Shown here piece by piece: positions 8,523 to 16,440 of a stretch of 64,000 bases of DNA; the stretch's first letter is position 1, and the number at the start of each line of letters is the position of its first letter. Below the pieces are notes generated by a model, which was given only the letters and a program-made list of their open reading frames with translations, made no database searches and was not told the DNA's origin. Origin of the DNA: Kitasatospora sp. NBC_01287 (GTDB lineage: Bacteria > Actinomycetota > Actinomycetes > Streptomycetales > Streptomycetaceae); assembly GCF_026340565.1 (NCBI RefSeq), contig NZ_JAPEPB010000002.1, positions 1 to 64,000 on the forward strand, given 5' to 3'. The position numbers and the translations under genes are program-made.

Positions 8523-9230
8523 CTACTGCTGCTCGGGCGGCACCCACCCGCGGACTTCCAGGTAGGCGATGTCGGCTTCCTCGACAGCGCGGCCGGTCTC
8601 CACCAGCCAGGCCCGCATCGCCTCGGTGACGTCGCCGTGATGGTCCGCGACGCGCTGGGACCACTCGGCGGCGTCGAACCCGCCCGTGGAGGCGGAGCCG
8701 TAGGTGCGCTCCTCGGTGCCGTCCGCGCGCGGGATGAAGCCGCGGCGCAGACCCGGCGAGTCCTTCTCCGACCCGGCCGAGTACGTGTACTGGTTGGCCT
8801 TCATCCGAACCGTGAAGGCCAGGCGGCCGCCGGCCTGGCCGGTCTCGTGGACGACCGGCGCGAGGTGGGAGGCGCCGGACTTGATGGCCTGCTTCCCGGC
8901 GCGGCCGGCCATCGACCCGCCCGCCTCACCGACGACGTCCTTGCCGCGCACCCGGGCCTTCTGCCCGGTCTTGGTACGGCGGCGGCTGGTGTTCGCCTCC
9001 GCGATGCCGGACAGCGCCTCCTCGTCCCGCTCGCCACCGCGCACCGCGCGCACGACCTGGCGCAGCGCGCCGACGAACGCCTTGCCCTTGCCCTTGGTGA
9101 AGAACTGGGACACCAAGCTCGCGTCGCGGCCGAGCATCTTGGCAACCTGGCGCTTGGTGTAGCCCTGGTCGAGCAGCTCCTGCGTCAGGCGGGCGGCCTC
9201 GTTGGGGTTGTTCGGGTCGGCCGGGCTCAC
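8523..9230 (-). CDS. Candidate telomere terminal protein (Tpg/Tpc-like), HTH
   Basis: A 235-aa protein whose start codon overlaps the stop of the polymerase-like gene by 4 nt, indicating translational coupling. Residues about 10-45 form a helix-turn-helix (TKRQVAKMLGRDASLVSQFF). A basic segment follows (RRRTKTGQKARVRGK). The C-terminus (DVTEAMRAWLVETGRAVEEA, then DIAYLEVRGW) recalls from memory the end of Streptomyces Tpg proteins (pattern D-TEA...L...DI-YLE). Terminal proteins are small HTH proteins linked covalently to telomeric 5' ends through a Ser or Thr, encoded in an operon downstream of tap. Gene order, size and position by a telomere match. It may be a distant Tpg or Tpc relative, or a different DNA-binding protein. 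Confidence 0.6.
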   Translation of the reverse strand: MSPADPNNPNEAARLTQELLDQGYTKRQVAKMLGRDASLVSQFFTKGKGKAFVGALRQVVRAVRGGERDEEALSGIAEANTSRRRTKTGQKARVRGKDVVGEAGGSMAGRAGKQAIKSGASHLAPVVHETGQAGGRLAFTVRMKANQYTYSAGSEKDSPGLRRGFIPRADGTEERTYGSASTGGFDAAEWSQRVADHHGDVTEAMRAWLVETGRAVEEADIAYLEVRGWVPPEQQ

Positions 9231-11437
9231 CGGTCAGCTCCCGTCTGCGTGAGTTCGGCGCGGCCCAGGCCGCGCAGCTTGAGGTACTGCTCCTGGCTGG
9301 TCGGGTGCTCGACCGGGCCGGTGAGGTGACCCTTGAGGAGGTAGTCGCCCGGCTCCCCTCGGTACGGCCACGGCTGGCGCTCGGTCAGGGCGATGCCGTC
9401 CGTGCCGAAGTAGACGACCGTGCCCGGCTTCGCGTGCAGCGCCCCGGCGTAGCCGATGACCTCCTTGCCCTGCCGGTACTTCATGTCCAGCAGCGCCGCC
9501 CGGGCCCCCGACCACACGTACGCCGCCCACTCCGGGTGCGCGTAGGGGTCGCGGGAGAAGCCGGCCTGCCGCTGCCAGGTCACCACCTCGCCGTCCTGGC
9601 CCAGGATCTCGACCCCGGCCGGGAGCGCCTCGCCCAGCGGGGTGGTGCCGGAGACCAGGCGCGGGCGCTGCGCGAAGCCGCCCAGGCCGAACAGCAGCAC
9701 CGACCGGACCGCCCGGGAGGCGAGGTAGGCCGCCTGCCGCTGCCGCTCGTCCCCGTGGATGCGGGAGAGGTTGGTCAGGTCCGCCCAGGCGGCCTTCAAC
9801 CGCTTGCCCCACTCGTCCAGCGGCTTGCCGTCCTCGAACAGCAGGCCACCGAGGATCTCGACCTTCCACGGCATCAGGTGGTTGGACAGCGCCAGGTGGA
9901 CCTCCGCACCGCCCGCCCACGTGGTGAACGTGGCACCCGGCTCCGAGGGATAGACCCAGGCCCGGTCACCGGTCACCGGCGCGGGCAACAACCCAACGTG
10001 GTTCCACCCGGCCGGGACGGTCACCCGCACGTTCCAGTGCGAGCAGGACATCAGCGCCTTGACCTGCTCGGCCTCCGTCATCGCGGCGAACGCGGCGGCG
10101 GTGATGCGGCGCGGCACACCGACCGGGCTCTTCCACAGGTGCTTGGCGTAGGCGAAGGTGCGGTCGTACTCGACCAGCGCGGGCAGCTGCTCCGGCACCC
10201 GGGGAGGCAGGATCAGCTCGGTACGGCCCTGACCGCCGGTCGCGTGCAGCAGACCCCGCAGCTCCTCCGACAGCACCGGATAGCCACCCGCCCACTTGCC
10301 CGTGGTCGGGATGGTCCGCGACCACAGGTCCCGGCCCGTCTGGCTCGGGGAGCCCATCAAGACCGCGTCGTCCCAGTGCCGGCGCAGCGCCTGCCACAGC
10401 AGCGTGAACGCCTGGCGGCAGGTGACGACGTCGGCGCTGTCCGGGTCGAACCACTCCCCCATCGAACGGATCTCGGTGCTGCCGCTGTCGGGGGCGGCTG
10501 CGGGGGCGTAGCGGCCGACCGGCTGGCGCTGGTGGACGAAGTGCCCGGCGAGCTTGTCCCGGCCGGAGCCGACGGCGGTGGTCCACCGCTCGCTGGGGGT
10601 GTTGAGCCAGGCGGCGACGGCGTCCTTGAGAGTGGAGTAGCGTTCGGCGCCGTCGTGCCAGGGGGCGCCGGCGGTGATGTAGATGCGTTCGGTGCCGGGC
10701 GCGGTGGCCTGGACGGCGTCCAGGATCTCGCCCGGGGTGCGGGCGCCGAGGTCCAGGCGCACCACGCGGTCGCGCACCGCCAGGTCGCCGGTCGCCGCGT
10801 CCAGGAACACCGTGGAGCGGGCCTGCTGGACGAAGTTCGGGCGCTTGGACACCAGCCCGGTGGTCACGGCCTCGAACCGCGCGCCCGCCGGGCCTTCGGG
10901 AAGGGTCGGCAGCTCGCGCGGCCCAGCAGCGACCGGAGCGACCGGAGCCGCCGGGACGACCGGCTCAGCGGCGACGGGCGCGGCCGGGGCTGGCTGCTCG
11001 ACGATGGCCTGGTCCTCGACCACGGTCGGCGCCTCGACGGCCGGGGCGATCGGGGTCGGCTGCTCGACGACGGCGGCAGGGCGAGTCAGCGCCGGGGCCA
11101 CCGCGGCGGCGGGCTCGGCCTCGGCCACGGGCGCCGGGGCGGGCGCAGCGTCGGCGGCGGCCTGGTCGTCGGTCTTGGCGGTGCGGACGGCGGCCGGGGT
11201 CGGGTCCAGCAGCGGCGCGATCCGCACGACGTCGCCGACCGACAGCCCGGAGGCCTTCGCGATGGCCGGCGCCTGGGCGCCCTCGTACCCCGCCAGCCCG
11301 GCAACCCGGCGCGCACGCTGGGCGGTGAGCTTGTCCAGCTCCTTCTGCGCGGCAGCGACCTGCTTCTCGGCGGCCGTGATCTCGGTACGCAGCTCGCGCA
11401 GACCGGCGAGCTCGGCGGTGTACGTCTTGCGGTCCAT
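9227..11437 (-). CDS. Telomere-associated Tap/Tac-like protein with degenerate family-B polymerase motifs
   Basis: A 736-aa protein (ATG 11437, site GAGGGGGAG). Residues 1-45 are a coiled coil (LRELRTEITAAEKQVAAAQK), then an Ala/Pro/Val-rich linker to about residue 175, then a globular domain. In the C-terminal half, residues 569-593 (LASRAVRSVLLFGLGGFAQR) resemble polymerase B motif B (K...NS.YG.FAQ), and residues 674-685 (VVYFGTDGIALT) resemble motif C (YxDTDS), with the first Asp replaced by Gly. A motif-A-like segment is less clear (WNHVGLLPAPVTG). Tap and Tac of Streptomyces bind telomeric hairpins, recruit the terminal protein and can extend it in vitro; Tap has a similar length (about 740 aa). 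Overlap with the downstream small HTH gene supports a tap-tpg-type operon. The polymerase assignment is from motif reading only. Confidence 0.6.
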   Translation of the reverse strand: MDRKTYTAELAGLRELRTEITAAEKQVAAAQKELDKLTAQRARRVAGLAGYEGAQAPAIAKASGLSVGDVVRIAPLLDPTPAAVRTAKTDDQAAADAAPAPAPVAEAEPAAAVAPALTRPAAVVEQPTPIAPAVEAPTVVEDQAIVEQPAPAAPVAAEPVVPAAPVAPVAAGPRELPTLPEGPAGARFEAVTTGLVSKRPNFVQQARSTVFLDAATGDLAVRDRVVRLDLGARTPGEILDAVQATAPGTERIYITAGAPWHDGAERYSTLKDAVAAWLNTPSERWTTAVGSGRDKLAGHFVHQRQPVGRYAPAAAPDSGSTEIRSMGEWFDPDSADVVTCRQAFTLLWQALRRHWDDAVLMGSPSQTGRDLWSRTIPTTGKWAGGYPVLSEELRGLLHATGGQGRTELILPPRVPEQLPALVEYDRTFAYAKHLWKSPVGVPRRITAAAFAAMTEAEQVKALMSCSHWNVRVTVPAGWNHVGLLPAPVTGDRAWVYPSEPGATFTTWAGGAEVHLALSNHLMPWKVEILGGLLFEDGKPLDEWGKRLKAAWADLTNLSRIHGDERQRQAAYLASRAVRSVLLFGLGGFAQRPRLVSGTTPLGEALPAGVEILGQDGEVVTWQRQAGFSRDPYAHPEWAAYVWSGARAALLDMKYRQGKEVIGYAGALHAKPGTVVYFGTDGIALTERQPWPYRGEPGDYLLKGHLTGPVEHPTSQEQYLKLRGLGRAELTQTGADR

Positions 11438-11442
11438 CAGGC

Positions 11443-12084
11443 TTACTCCCCCTCGGCGGTGGTGTCGGTCGTCGGGTTGGTGGTGACGTAGGCGATCGGG
11501 CCACCGGACACCGATGCCAGGCGGGTGCCGAGCAGCAGGCCCGCCAGGCGGGCCTCCTCGGGGTCGGTGGGGTCGGCGGCGTTCGCGGGAGCGGTGAGGT
11601 CGGTCAGGTAGCCGGCCAGGCGCGCCTTCGGGAAGCGGAAACGGGCCGCGGTGCCGACGGTGCCGTCGGCCTCCCACTCGGCCAGGCCGGTCAGCACCGC
11701 GACCACGAACCCGGCCACCGTCACCGGCAGCACCCCGCCGGCCGCGACCCGGGCCGGGTCGCACCGCCACCAGCCCGACAGCGCGGCCAGCAGCTGCACC
11801 TGGTCCAGTGCGGTTCCGAAGCCGATCCACTCGCGGTCCGGCTCGTCCACCTTCGCGGGAGCGTCCGAGCGCAGTACCGCGACCTCGGGCGTGCCGAGCA
11901 CGGTCAGGTCGGCGATGGGCCGAGCCTGGAGTGCCTGGAGGGCGGCCAGCGGGAACACCTGCCGGCCCTGCTCGCGCACACCGGGGACCACTCCGGTGGC
12001 CAGCAACTTCTTCACCGTCGGGATCGAACACCCCAACGCCGCACCGGCTTGACCCGTCGTCACGAACACACCCACAACCTCCAC
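11443..12084 (-). CDS. MerR/excisionase-type HTH protein heading telomere operon
   Basis: A 213-aa protein from a GTG at 12084. Residues about 8-50 are a winged-HTH of the excisionase/MerR kind (TTGQAGAALGCSIPTVKKLL, then GQVFPLAALQAL). The rest is hydrophobic and helical (LDQVQLLAALSGWWRCDP, VLPVTVAGFVVAVLTGLAEW), perhaps a dimerisation or partner-binding domain. It ends 6 bp before the polymerase-like gene, so the two are almost certainly cotranscribed. It may regulate the operon or bind telomeric or subtelomeric DNA. Confidence 0.65.
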   Translation of the reverse strand: MEVVGVFVTTGQAGAALGCSIPTVKKLLATGVVPGVREQGRQVFPLAALQALQARPIADLTVLGTPEVAVLRSDAPAKVDEPDREWIGFGTALDQVQLLAALSGWWRCDPARVAAGGVLPVTVAGFVVAVLTGLAEWEADGTVGTAARFRFPKARLAGYLTDLTAPANAADPTDPEEARLAGLLLGTRLASVSGGPIAYVTTNPTTDTTAEGE

Positions 12085-12170
12085 GCCTATTCATCTAACT
12101 TAAAACGCTAGGACGACCCTACGCCTCCCCGCCGACACTGTCCACGCCTTTTTAGTAAGTCGTAAAAGCA
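12085..12170 (-). promoter_or_regulatory. AT-rich upstream region of the telomere operon
   Basis: Unusually AT-rich for this replicon. It contains two similar blocks, AACTTAAAACGC near 12096 and TAAGTCGTAAAAGC near 12156; the second lies in an imperfect inverted repeat TTTTA/TAAAA. It is a likely promoter and operator for the minus-strand cluster. No exact -10 or -35 can be fixed. Confidence 0.4.
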
Positions 12171-12334
12171 TGCGGGGCGCGACGTCAACGCTCGGGCCTC
12201 GCTCGCCACCGGCCCTTCGGGAGACCATCCGCGCCGCCCCAACGACCCTGGTGTCCAGCGTGGAGCGGACCAAGCCGCAGGATCCACCGACAACGGCCGC
12301 GGCCGGTCGGGCGGCGGCCTGTCACCCTGCGGAC

Positions 12335-12676
12335 ATGGTCGAATCACCACACTCCCGGGCCGGGCCCTGCCAGGCGCAGCGCAGCGGCCCCACTGACCGT
12401 GAGCGCTGCCCCGAACCGGCGCGGTTCGTGATCCACCGGCACCTCGACTCGGAACAGGTCGTCTGCGTCGGCCATCTGGGCCCCGTCATCCTGCACGCGC
12501 CCAACGTCTACTGGCCGCCGCAGATCTCGCTGGTCGATGCGAACGAGCACCCCGAGCTCGCCGTCGTCACCGGCGCCGACAGCGACCAGCGGAAGCAGCG
12601 CGCGAAGGACTGGGCCGCCCATCTCCTGGAGGAGGACCTCGCGCCGATCTCCAACCCCGCACTGGACCTGACCTGA
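12335..12676 (+). CDS. Small hypothetical protein
   Basis: A 113-aa protein read from the ATG at 12335; the frame is open further upstream to 12170 but those residues look non-coding. The core (ARFVIHRHLDSEQVVCVGHL, VILHAPNVYWPPQISLVDAN) appears to be beta-rich. The end is a helix (QRKQRAKDWAAHLLEEDLAP). No family is recognised. The start is uncertain because no clear ribosome binding site is seen. Confidence 0.5.
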   Translation: MVESPHSRAGPCQAQRSGPTDRERCPEPARFVIHRHLDSEQVVCVGHLGPVILHAPNVYWPPQISLVDANEHPELAVVTGADSDQRKQRAKDWAAHLLEEDLAPISNPALDLT

Positions 12677-12702
12677 CGGTCCTGGAGGACGCCAACCACC
12701 TC

Positions 12703-13146
12703 GTGTCGACCGTCCTGGCCGTCAGCCCCAGGCGGCGGTCCAACGAGGTCCTCGGCGCTCTCCTCGGTGCCGTCGAAGCGCAGCTCGCCACCAAGGGCCC
12801 GAGCACCGTGCCGGCGGTTCTGCGCGGCTACGCCGCAGCCAACAAGAGGGTCAACGGCGGAAAGGACTGGGCCACCGTCCTGCACCTGCGCCAGGCTCGG
12901 ACCGCCGCCGAGATCGGCCGCGTCGTCAACTCGGACATCGGCCACACCGCCGAAGGCGCGGCCCGCATCGCCTCCGGGCTGCTGCGCCTGGCCGCCGCCC
13001 TCAACGGCCTCCAGGTCAAGGGCTCCGACGGTGCGGTCCCCGTCAAGGTGATGTACCAGCAGACCAAGCAGGTGCTCGCCAAGGTCCGCCAAGCCGTGGA
13101 CCAGGACGTGCGCGGCGAGCTCGCCCGCGCCGGCCACCGCGTGTAG
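12703..13146 (+). CDS. Small helical hypothetical protein
   Basis: A 147-aa protein beginning GTGTCGACC; GGAGG lies about 16 bases upstream, somewhat distant. It is rich in Ala, Val and Lys helices (SNEVLGALLGAVEAQLATKG; QARTAAEIGRVVNSDIGH; VMYQQTKQVLAKVRQAVDQD). No catalytic motif. It follows the 12335 gene by 26 bp in the same direction and may be cotranscribed with it. Confidence 0.55.
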   Translation: MSTVLAVSPRRRSNEVLGALLGAVEAQLATKGPSTVPAVLRGYAAANKRVNGGKDWATVLHLRQARTAAEIGRVVNSDIGHTAEGAARIASGLLRLAAALNGLQVKGSDGAVPVKVMYQQTKQVLAKVRQAVDQDVRGELARAGHRV

Positions 13147-13234
13147 GGGCATGCGCTTGCCGCCTGGCCAGTGCCCGGCGGCCGCGGAGCCCGGGCACCG
13201 CGATGGTGTCCGGGCTCCAGCCCGTCCCCTACAC
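13141..13234. terminator. Nested terminator hairpins
   Basis: An outer pair GTGTAGGGG (13141-13149) and CCCCTACAC (13226-13234) encloses an inner hairpin with 13-bp arms and one mismatch (13187-13199 and 13205-13217). It lies between convergent genes and probably serves both. Confidence 0.7.
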
Positions 13235-13249
13235 GGAGCTGGTTGTGTG

Positions 13250-13999
13250 TCAGGCCTCGATGGTGAAGGCCGGCTCGTACCCCTCATCGACTTTGATGTC
13301 CTCGTACACCACGGTCTGGCACAGCCGGTTCCACCGGTGGCCGAGGAAGAGGGAGAGTCCCATCGGGCAGGCCAGGAAGAGGTGCATGCGCCGGACCGGG
13401 CGGGTCACGCCGCGGAGGTGGTCACGGATTCCGACAGTCAGGGCGTTGGCGGCCGTGCTGTCGGGGACAGAGCCATCCTTCGCTGGCCCGCCGGGCGGGG
13501 TGAGGACGATGAGCTTGGAGACGGGGACGTGCTGCTCGCGCAGGTACGTCATGACGTCCTTGATCGGGTCGGTGGCGACGGCGACGGCGACGGCGACGGC
13601 GAGCTCGTCGCCCTGGTCGACGGGGTGCTCCTCGGCGCCGGGGGCCAGAGCGGTGTCGAACGGGTCGCTGGTGGACCAGAGTTGCCCGCGCTGCATGACG
13701 GCGAGGTCGGCGCCGGTCACCATGCGGAAGGCGGTACCGACGAGGAAGGCCGGGGCCAGGCGGATGCTGCCGGTGACCGAGACGGCGGTGCTGCCAGCGG
13801 GAAGGCGGCCCGGGGTGGCCTCGATGTCCCTCTGGAGCTGCTCCCAGGTATTCGGAGGCAGGGGGCGGCGCTTGGTGTAGTCGGAGTCGCCGTCGAATCG
13901 GTCGACCCAGTCGAGGGCGTGGTCGGCGTCCGGGGCAAGTAGGGTAGTCCTGTACGGCGCGCAGCAGTCCCACTTGCATGGCTGCCAGGCGCAGTCCAT
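13250..13999 (-). CDS. SAVED-domain protein (CBASS-type nucleotide sensor), possibly fragment
   Basis: Residues about 20-249 fit a SAVED domain, the cyclic-oligonucleotide-binding module of CBASS effectors such as Cap4 and Cap5. Visible features are WEQLQRDIEATPGRLPAG, VSVTGSIRLAPAFLVGTAF, a QRGQLWS segment, and the C-terminal signature MHLFLACPMGLSLFLG followed by HRWNRL and VVYEDIKVDEGY. SAVED domains are usually the C-terminal half of a protein with an N-terminal nuclease or other effector. Here the upstream DNA encodes a truncated helicase in another frame, with the switch near 13945-13965. The ATG at 13999 lies inside the helicase frame and its first about 20 residues look non-native, so independent expression is doubtful. 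No cyclase (CD-NTase) gene is in the window. Confidence 0.65.
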   Translation of the reverse strand: MDCAWQPCKWDCCAPYRTTLLAPDADHALDWVDRFDGDSDYTKRRPLPPNTWEQLQRDIEATPGRLPAGSTAVSVTGSIRLAPAFLVGTAFRMVTGADLAVMQRGQLWSTSDPFDTALAPGAEEHPVDQGDELAVAVAVAVATDPIKDVMTYLREQHVPVSKLIVLTPPGGPAKDGSVPDSTAANALTVGIRDHLRGVTRPVRRMHLFLACPMGLSLFLGHRWNRLCQTVVYEDIKVDEGYEPAFTIEA

Positions 14000-14765
14000 C
14001 CAGGTGAGGGGTGGTCTCGGCCGTGGTGAGGATGTCGTGCAGGTCCTCCGCGCTGATCACGGGGACGACGACGCGGTAGTCGGCGAGGATGCCCTGGGCG
14101 ATGGCTTCGGCCAGTTCGAGGCGGAAGACGACGGGTCCAAACAGTGCGGGGTTGTCCATCGATGCCAGTGGTTGCTTGTACGCGCCGGGTTTTCTGGACT
14201 TCGGGTGGCTCCAGCGGCGTGGCGTCGCCGTCATGTAGAGGCGGCGCTGCGCGGGGATCTGGGCATCATCGTGGATGTCACCCCAGCTCTTGTCGAGGCT
14301 GCCGGTGGTGTGATGGGCCTCGTCAGCGACGGCGAGGGCCCACTCCGGCAAGCCGTGGCGGCGGTGGGCCTCGACGATCGCGGGCAGGGACTGGTAGGTG
14401 GAGAAGACGATGGTCGGGCCGCTGTGGTCGGCGACACGGCGGGCGAGTTCGGCCGGGCTGGTGGTGAAGGGGATGCACAGGGCGCCTCGGCCGGACGGGG
14501 GCAAGGCGCAGACCGCGATGTGCTTCTCGTCCGGGCGGCCGCAGTCCCACTCGCGTGCTGTCTGCGCCACCAGTTCCTGGCTGGGGGCGAGCACGAGGAT
14601 GTTGCCGTGGGGGGTGTAGGTGTCGGCGCTGGCCCGGGCGATGACGGTCTTGCCGGTGCCGCAGGCCGCGACCACGGTCACTCGTGGGTGGCGTTGGAGG
14701 CCTGCGGTGATGGCGCTGACGGCGCGTTGTTGGTGCGGGCGCAGTCGGATGGGCTGGTGGGGCAC
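13950..14765 (-). pseudogene. Truncated SF2 helicase, frame-shifted into SAVED domain
   Basis: From a GTG at 14765 (GAGGAC upstream) the protein has Walker A VAACGTGKTVIA, ALAVADEAHH (motif II), YMTATPR (motif III) and the link toward the second RecA domain (DYRVVVPVISAEDL). It closely parallels the intact helicase at 6049-8400 in layout. It stops matching a helicase at AAMQVGLLRAVQDY (about 13955). The second RecA domain and HA repeats are absent; beyond this point the frame reads junk while the adjacent frame reads SAVED. A deletion that joined two genes, or a helicase-SAVED fusion later broken by an indel, both fit. Confidence 0.7.
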
Positions 14766-15325
14766 GTGAGGCGTCCTCGGCGACCGGCAACTGGATCGGC
14801 GGGGCGGTCGCCGTGCCTGCACGGCTCGTGCCCCGCTCCGGGACACCTATTCGATCGTCGTTCCGGTATCCCCTGTCAAGCAAAGCGTCGGTATTCTCGT
14901 CGATTTGACTGCCGGGGTGGCGCCTTCAGGACCGTGAATGTCATTCTGGTTTGTTCGGTTCGCCTTGATGCCGCTGTTCCGCGTGAATCGGCTGAGGTGC
15001 AGGCGCCGAGGAGCGCCTCGCCAGGTCACCGAGCCAGCACCCTCAGCCGGGTTTCAGCAGGCAGGACAGGAGTCGCCCCGCCAGGCGGCCGAAGGTGACG
15101 TGTCCCGCACCCCGCAGTGCGGTGGCCGACCGCTTCAGCCGCCTTCTGCGGCGGCAGCCCTTCGGACGCGAGGAAACGCTTCTCCCATTCGACCGGCAGA
15201 GCGTCTTTTCTCATATCCGGCAGATCGTTGTCAAGAATTGGTGCGCTCTGCCGGATTCTTTTCCCTCTTCCTGCTCCTCGTGCCGCTCGGCGTGGTAGCC
15301 ATGGCCGCAGAGGTGAGGGAGGGTC
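14766..15325. other. Intergenic region, possible left end of Tn7-like element
   Basis: About 560 bp with no convincing gene. It is relatively AT-rich in parts and holds two TGTCAAG motifs, near 14874 and 15228, and a nearby TTTGAC. Such spaced TGTCA-type motifs are expected where TnsB binds transposon ends, so the left end may lie here, but no terminal inverted repeat or target duplication was confirmed. Confidence 0.3.
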
Positions 15326-16330
15326 ATGGATTCGGTGACGGGCTCGGATCGGGTACGGGTGCGTGAGCTGCCGTTGCACGTCCGGTTCATGGCGGGCGAG
15401 TCGACCGGCTCCTACGTGACCCGCCTGGCCGGCCGAAACGGGCTCGAGGTCCAGCAGTTGCTGGACGAGGTCGGGCAGGGCAGCACGAGAGCCGTCGCGC
15501 CGCAACTGACCGAGCTCTACCTCAACCGTCCTGCCGCCGAGCGCCTGGCCGCCCTGGCCGGCCGTCCGCTGGAGGTGATGCGGCGGGCGCTCGCGAGCCT
15601 GGACGCGGCGTACCTGCTCGACGACGGTGACGGCACTCCCGCCTGGTCGTTCCCGTGGGCGGTGCGGGACGGCTATCTCGTGCGGGCCTGCGCGTTGTGC
15701 GCGGCCCGCCGCGGCATCGGCGAGCCGGCCTGGATGATGGTGGCGGACCCCTGGCACCTGTGCGCCCGGCACGCACGATGGTCGGACAACTCCCGTGATC
15801 CACAGACCCCTTGGATCGACGTGGCTGACTGGCCGCGGATCCTGGCGGCGGAACGCCAGCGGGTGGCCATGGAGCGGCCCCTGGGCCGCACCGCACGCGC
15901 GCTGTTCGCCGACGCGCGCACGATGAGCAGAACCGAATCGAGCGCGCCGGACAGACTCCGGTCGATGGCCGACCGGCTCGGGGAGGCGCGGGCCGCCTCC
16001 TTGTTGTCCTACCCGCACAGCGTGCGCATCGCCCGCGTCCTGGCGCAGGCCGAGCGTCGCCGGCTCGGCCGGGAACTGACGGCGGACTCCTACGAGGACT
16101 GGTTCACCCGCAGTTCACAGGAGTTGGGCCCCAGGTACCGGGAAGTGCTGAGGCGGTGGATGGAGTGCCACAAGCCGGTGCCGGGCCCGGGGTCAAAGCG
16201 CGGGGACGGATTGAGGCGGGCTGTGCTGGTCGCACCGCACACACGAATCGCGCCGCTGGATTCGGTGCAGCAGCTCAGCTGCCTGCCCTCCGGCCCGGTG
16301 GCCAGCCCGTTCGATCGGCCCTTCCTGTGA
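15326..16330 (+). CDS. tniQ: TniQ-family transposition target-selection protein
   Basis: A 334-aa protein; ATG 15326 is preceded by GAGGGAGGG. The N-terminus has the TniQ signature (ELPLHVRFMAGESTGSYVTR), followed by an HTH-like region and a zinc-binding stretch with CALC and LCARHARW. TniQ/TnsD proteins bridge the target and the TnsC ATPase in Tn7-like and Tn5053-like elements. It starts the plus-strand series tniQ, tnsA-like, tnsB, tnsC. The size is typical for short TniQ proteins rather than long TnsD. Confidence 0.85.
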   Translation: MDSVTGSDRVRVRELPLHVRFMAGESTGSYVTRLAGRNGLEVQQLLDEVGQGSTRAVAPQLTELYLNRPAAERLAALAGRPLEVMRRALASLDAAYLLDDGDGTPAWSFPWAVRDGYLVRACALCAARRGIGEPAWMMVADPWHLCARHARWSDNSRDPQTPWIDVADWPRILAAERQRVAMERPLGRTARALFADARTMSRTESSAPDRLRSMADRLGEARAASLLSYPHSVRIARVLAQAERRRLGRELTADSYEDWFTRSSQELGPRYREVLRRWMECHKPVPGPGSKRGDGLRRAVLVAPHTRIAPLDSVQQLSCLPSGPVASPFDRPFL

Positions 16331-16440
16331 CGGCCGTAGTCCGCGAGGAGCAGGGGCCGCCCTCGACGGGCGAGGCGCCCCTTTCATCCGCCAAAAGCAG
16401 ATCAGGGACGAGTGGGATGCGGCACGGGAGAGGTGATCTT

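Noticed and set aside
5926..8565. 879-codon plus-strand frame opposite the helicase
   Set aside because: It is the antisense shadow of the helicase and neighbouring genes; the minus strand shows all helicase motifs.
9305..11491. 728-codon plus-strand frame opposite the Tap-like gene
   Set aside because: Val/Gly/Arg-rich antisense shadow without domains; the minus strand has operon overlaps and motif-bearing proteins.
13250..13999. Complete CBASS operon around the SAVED domain
   Set aside because: No CD-NTase cyclase, ubiquitin-like or JAB peptidase gene lies nearby, so only an isolated sensor domain is claimed.
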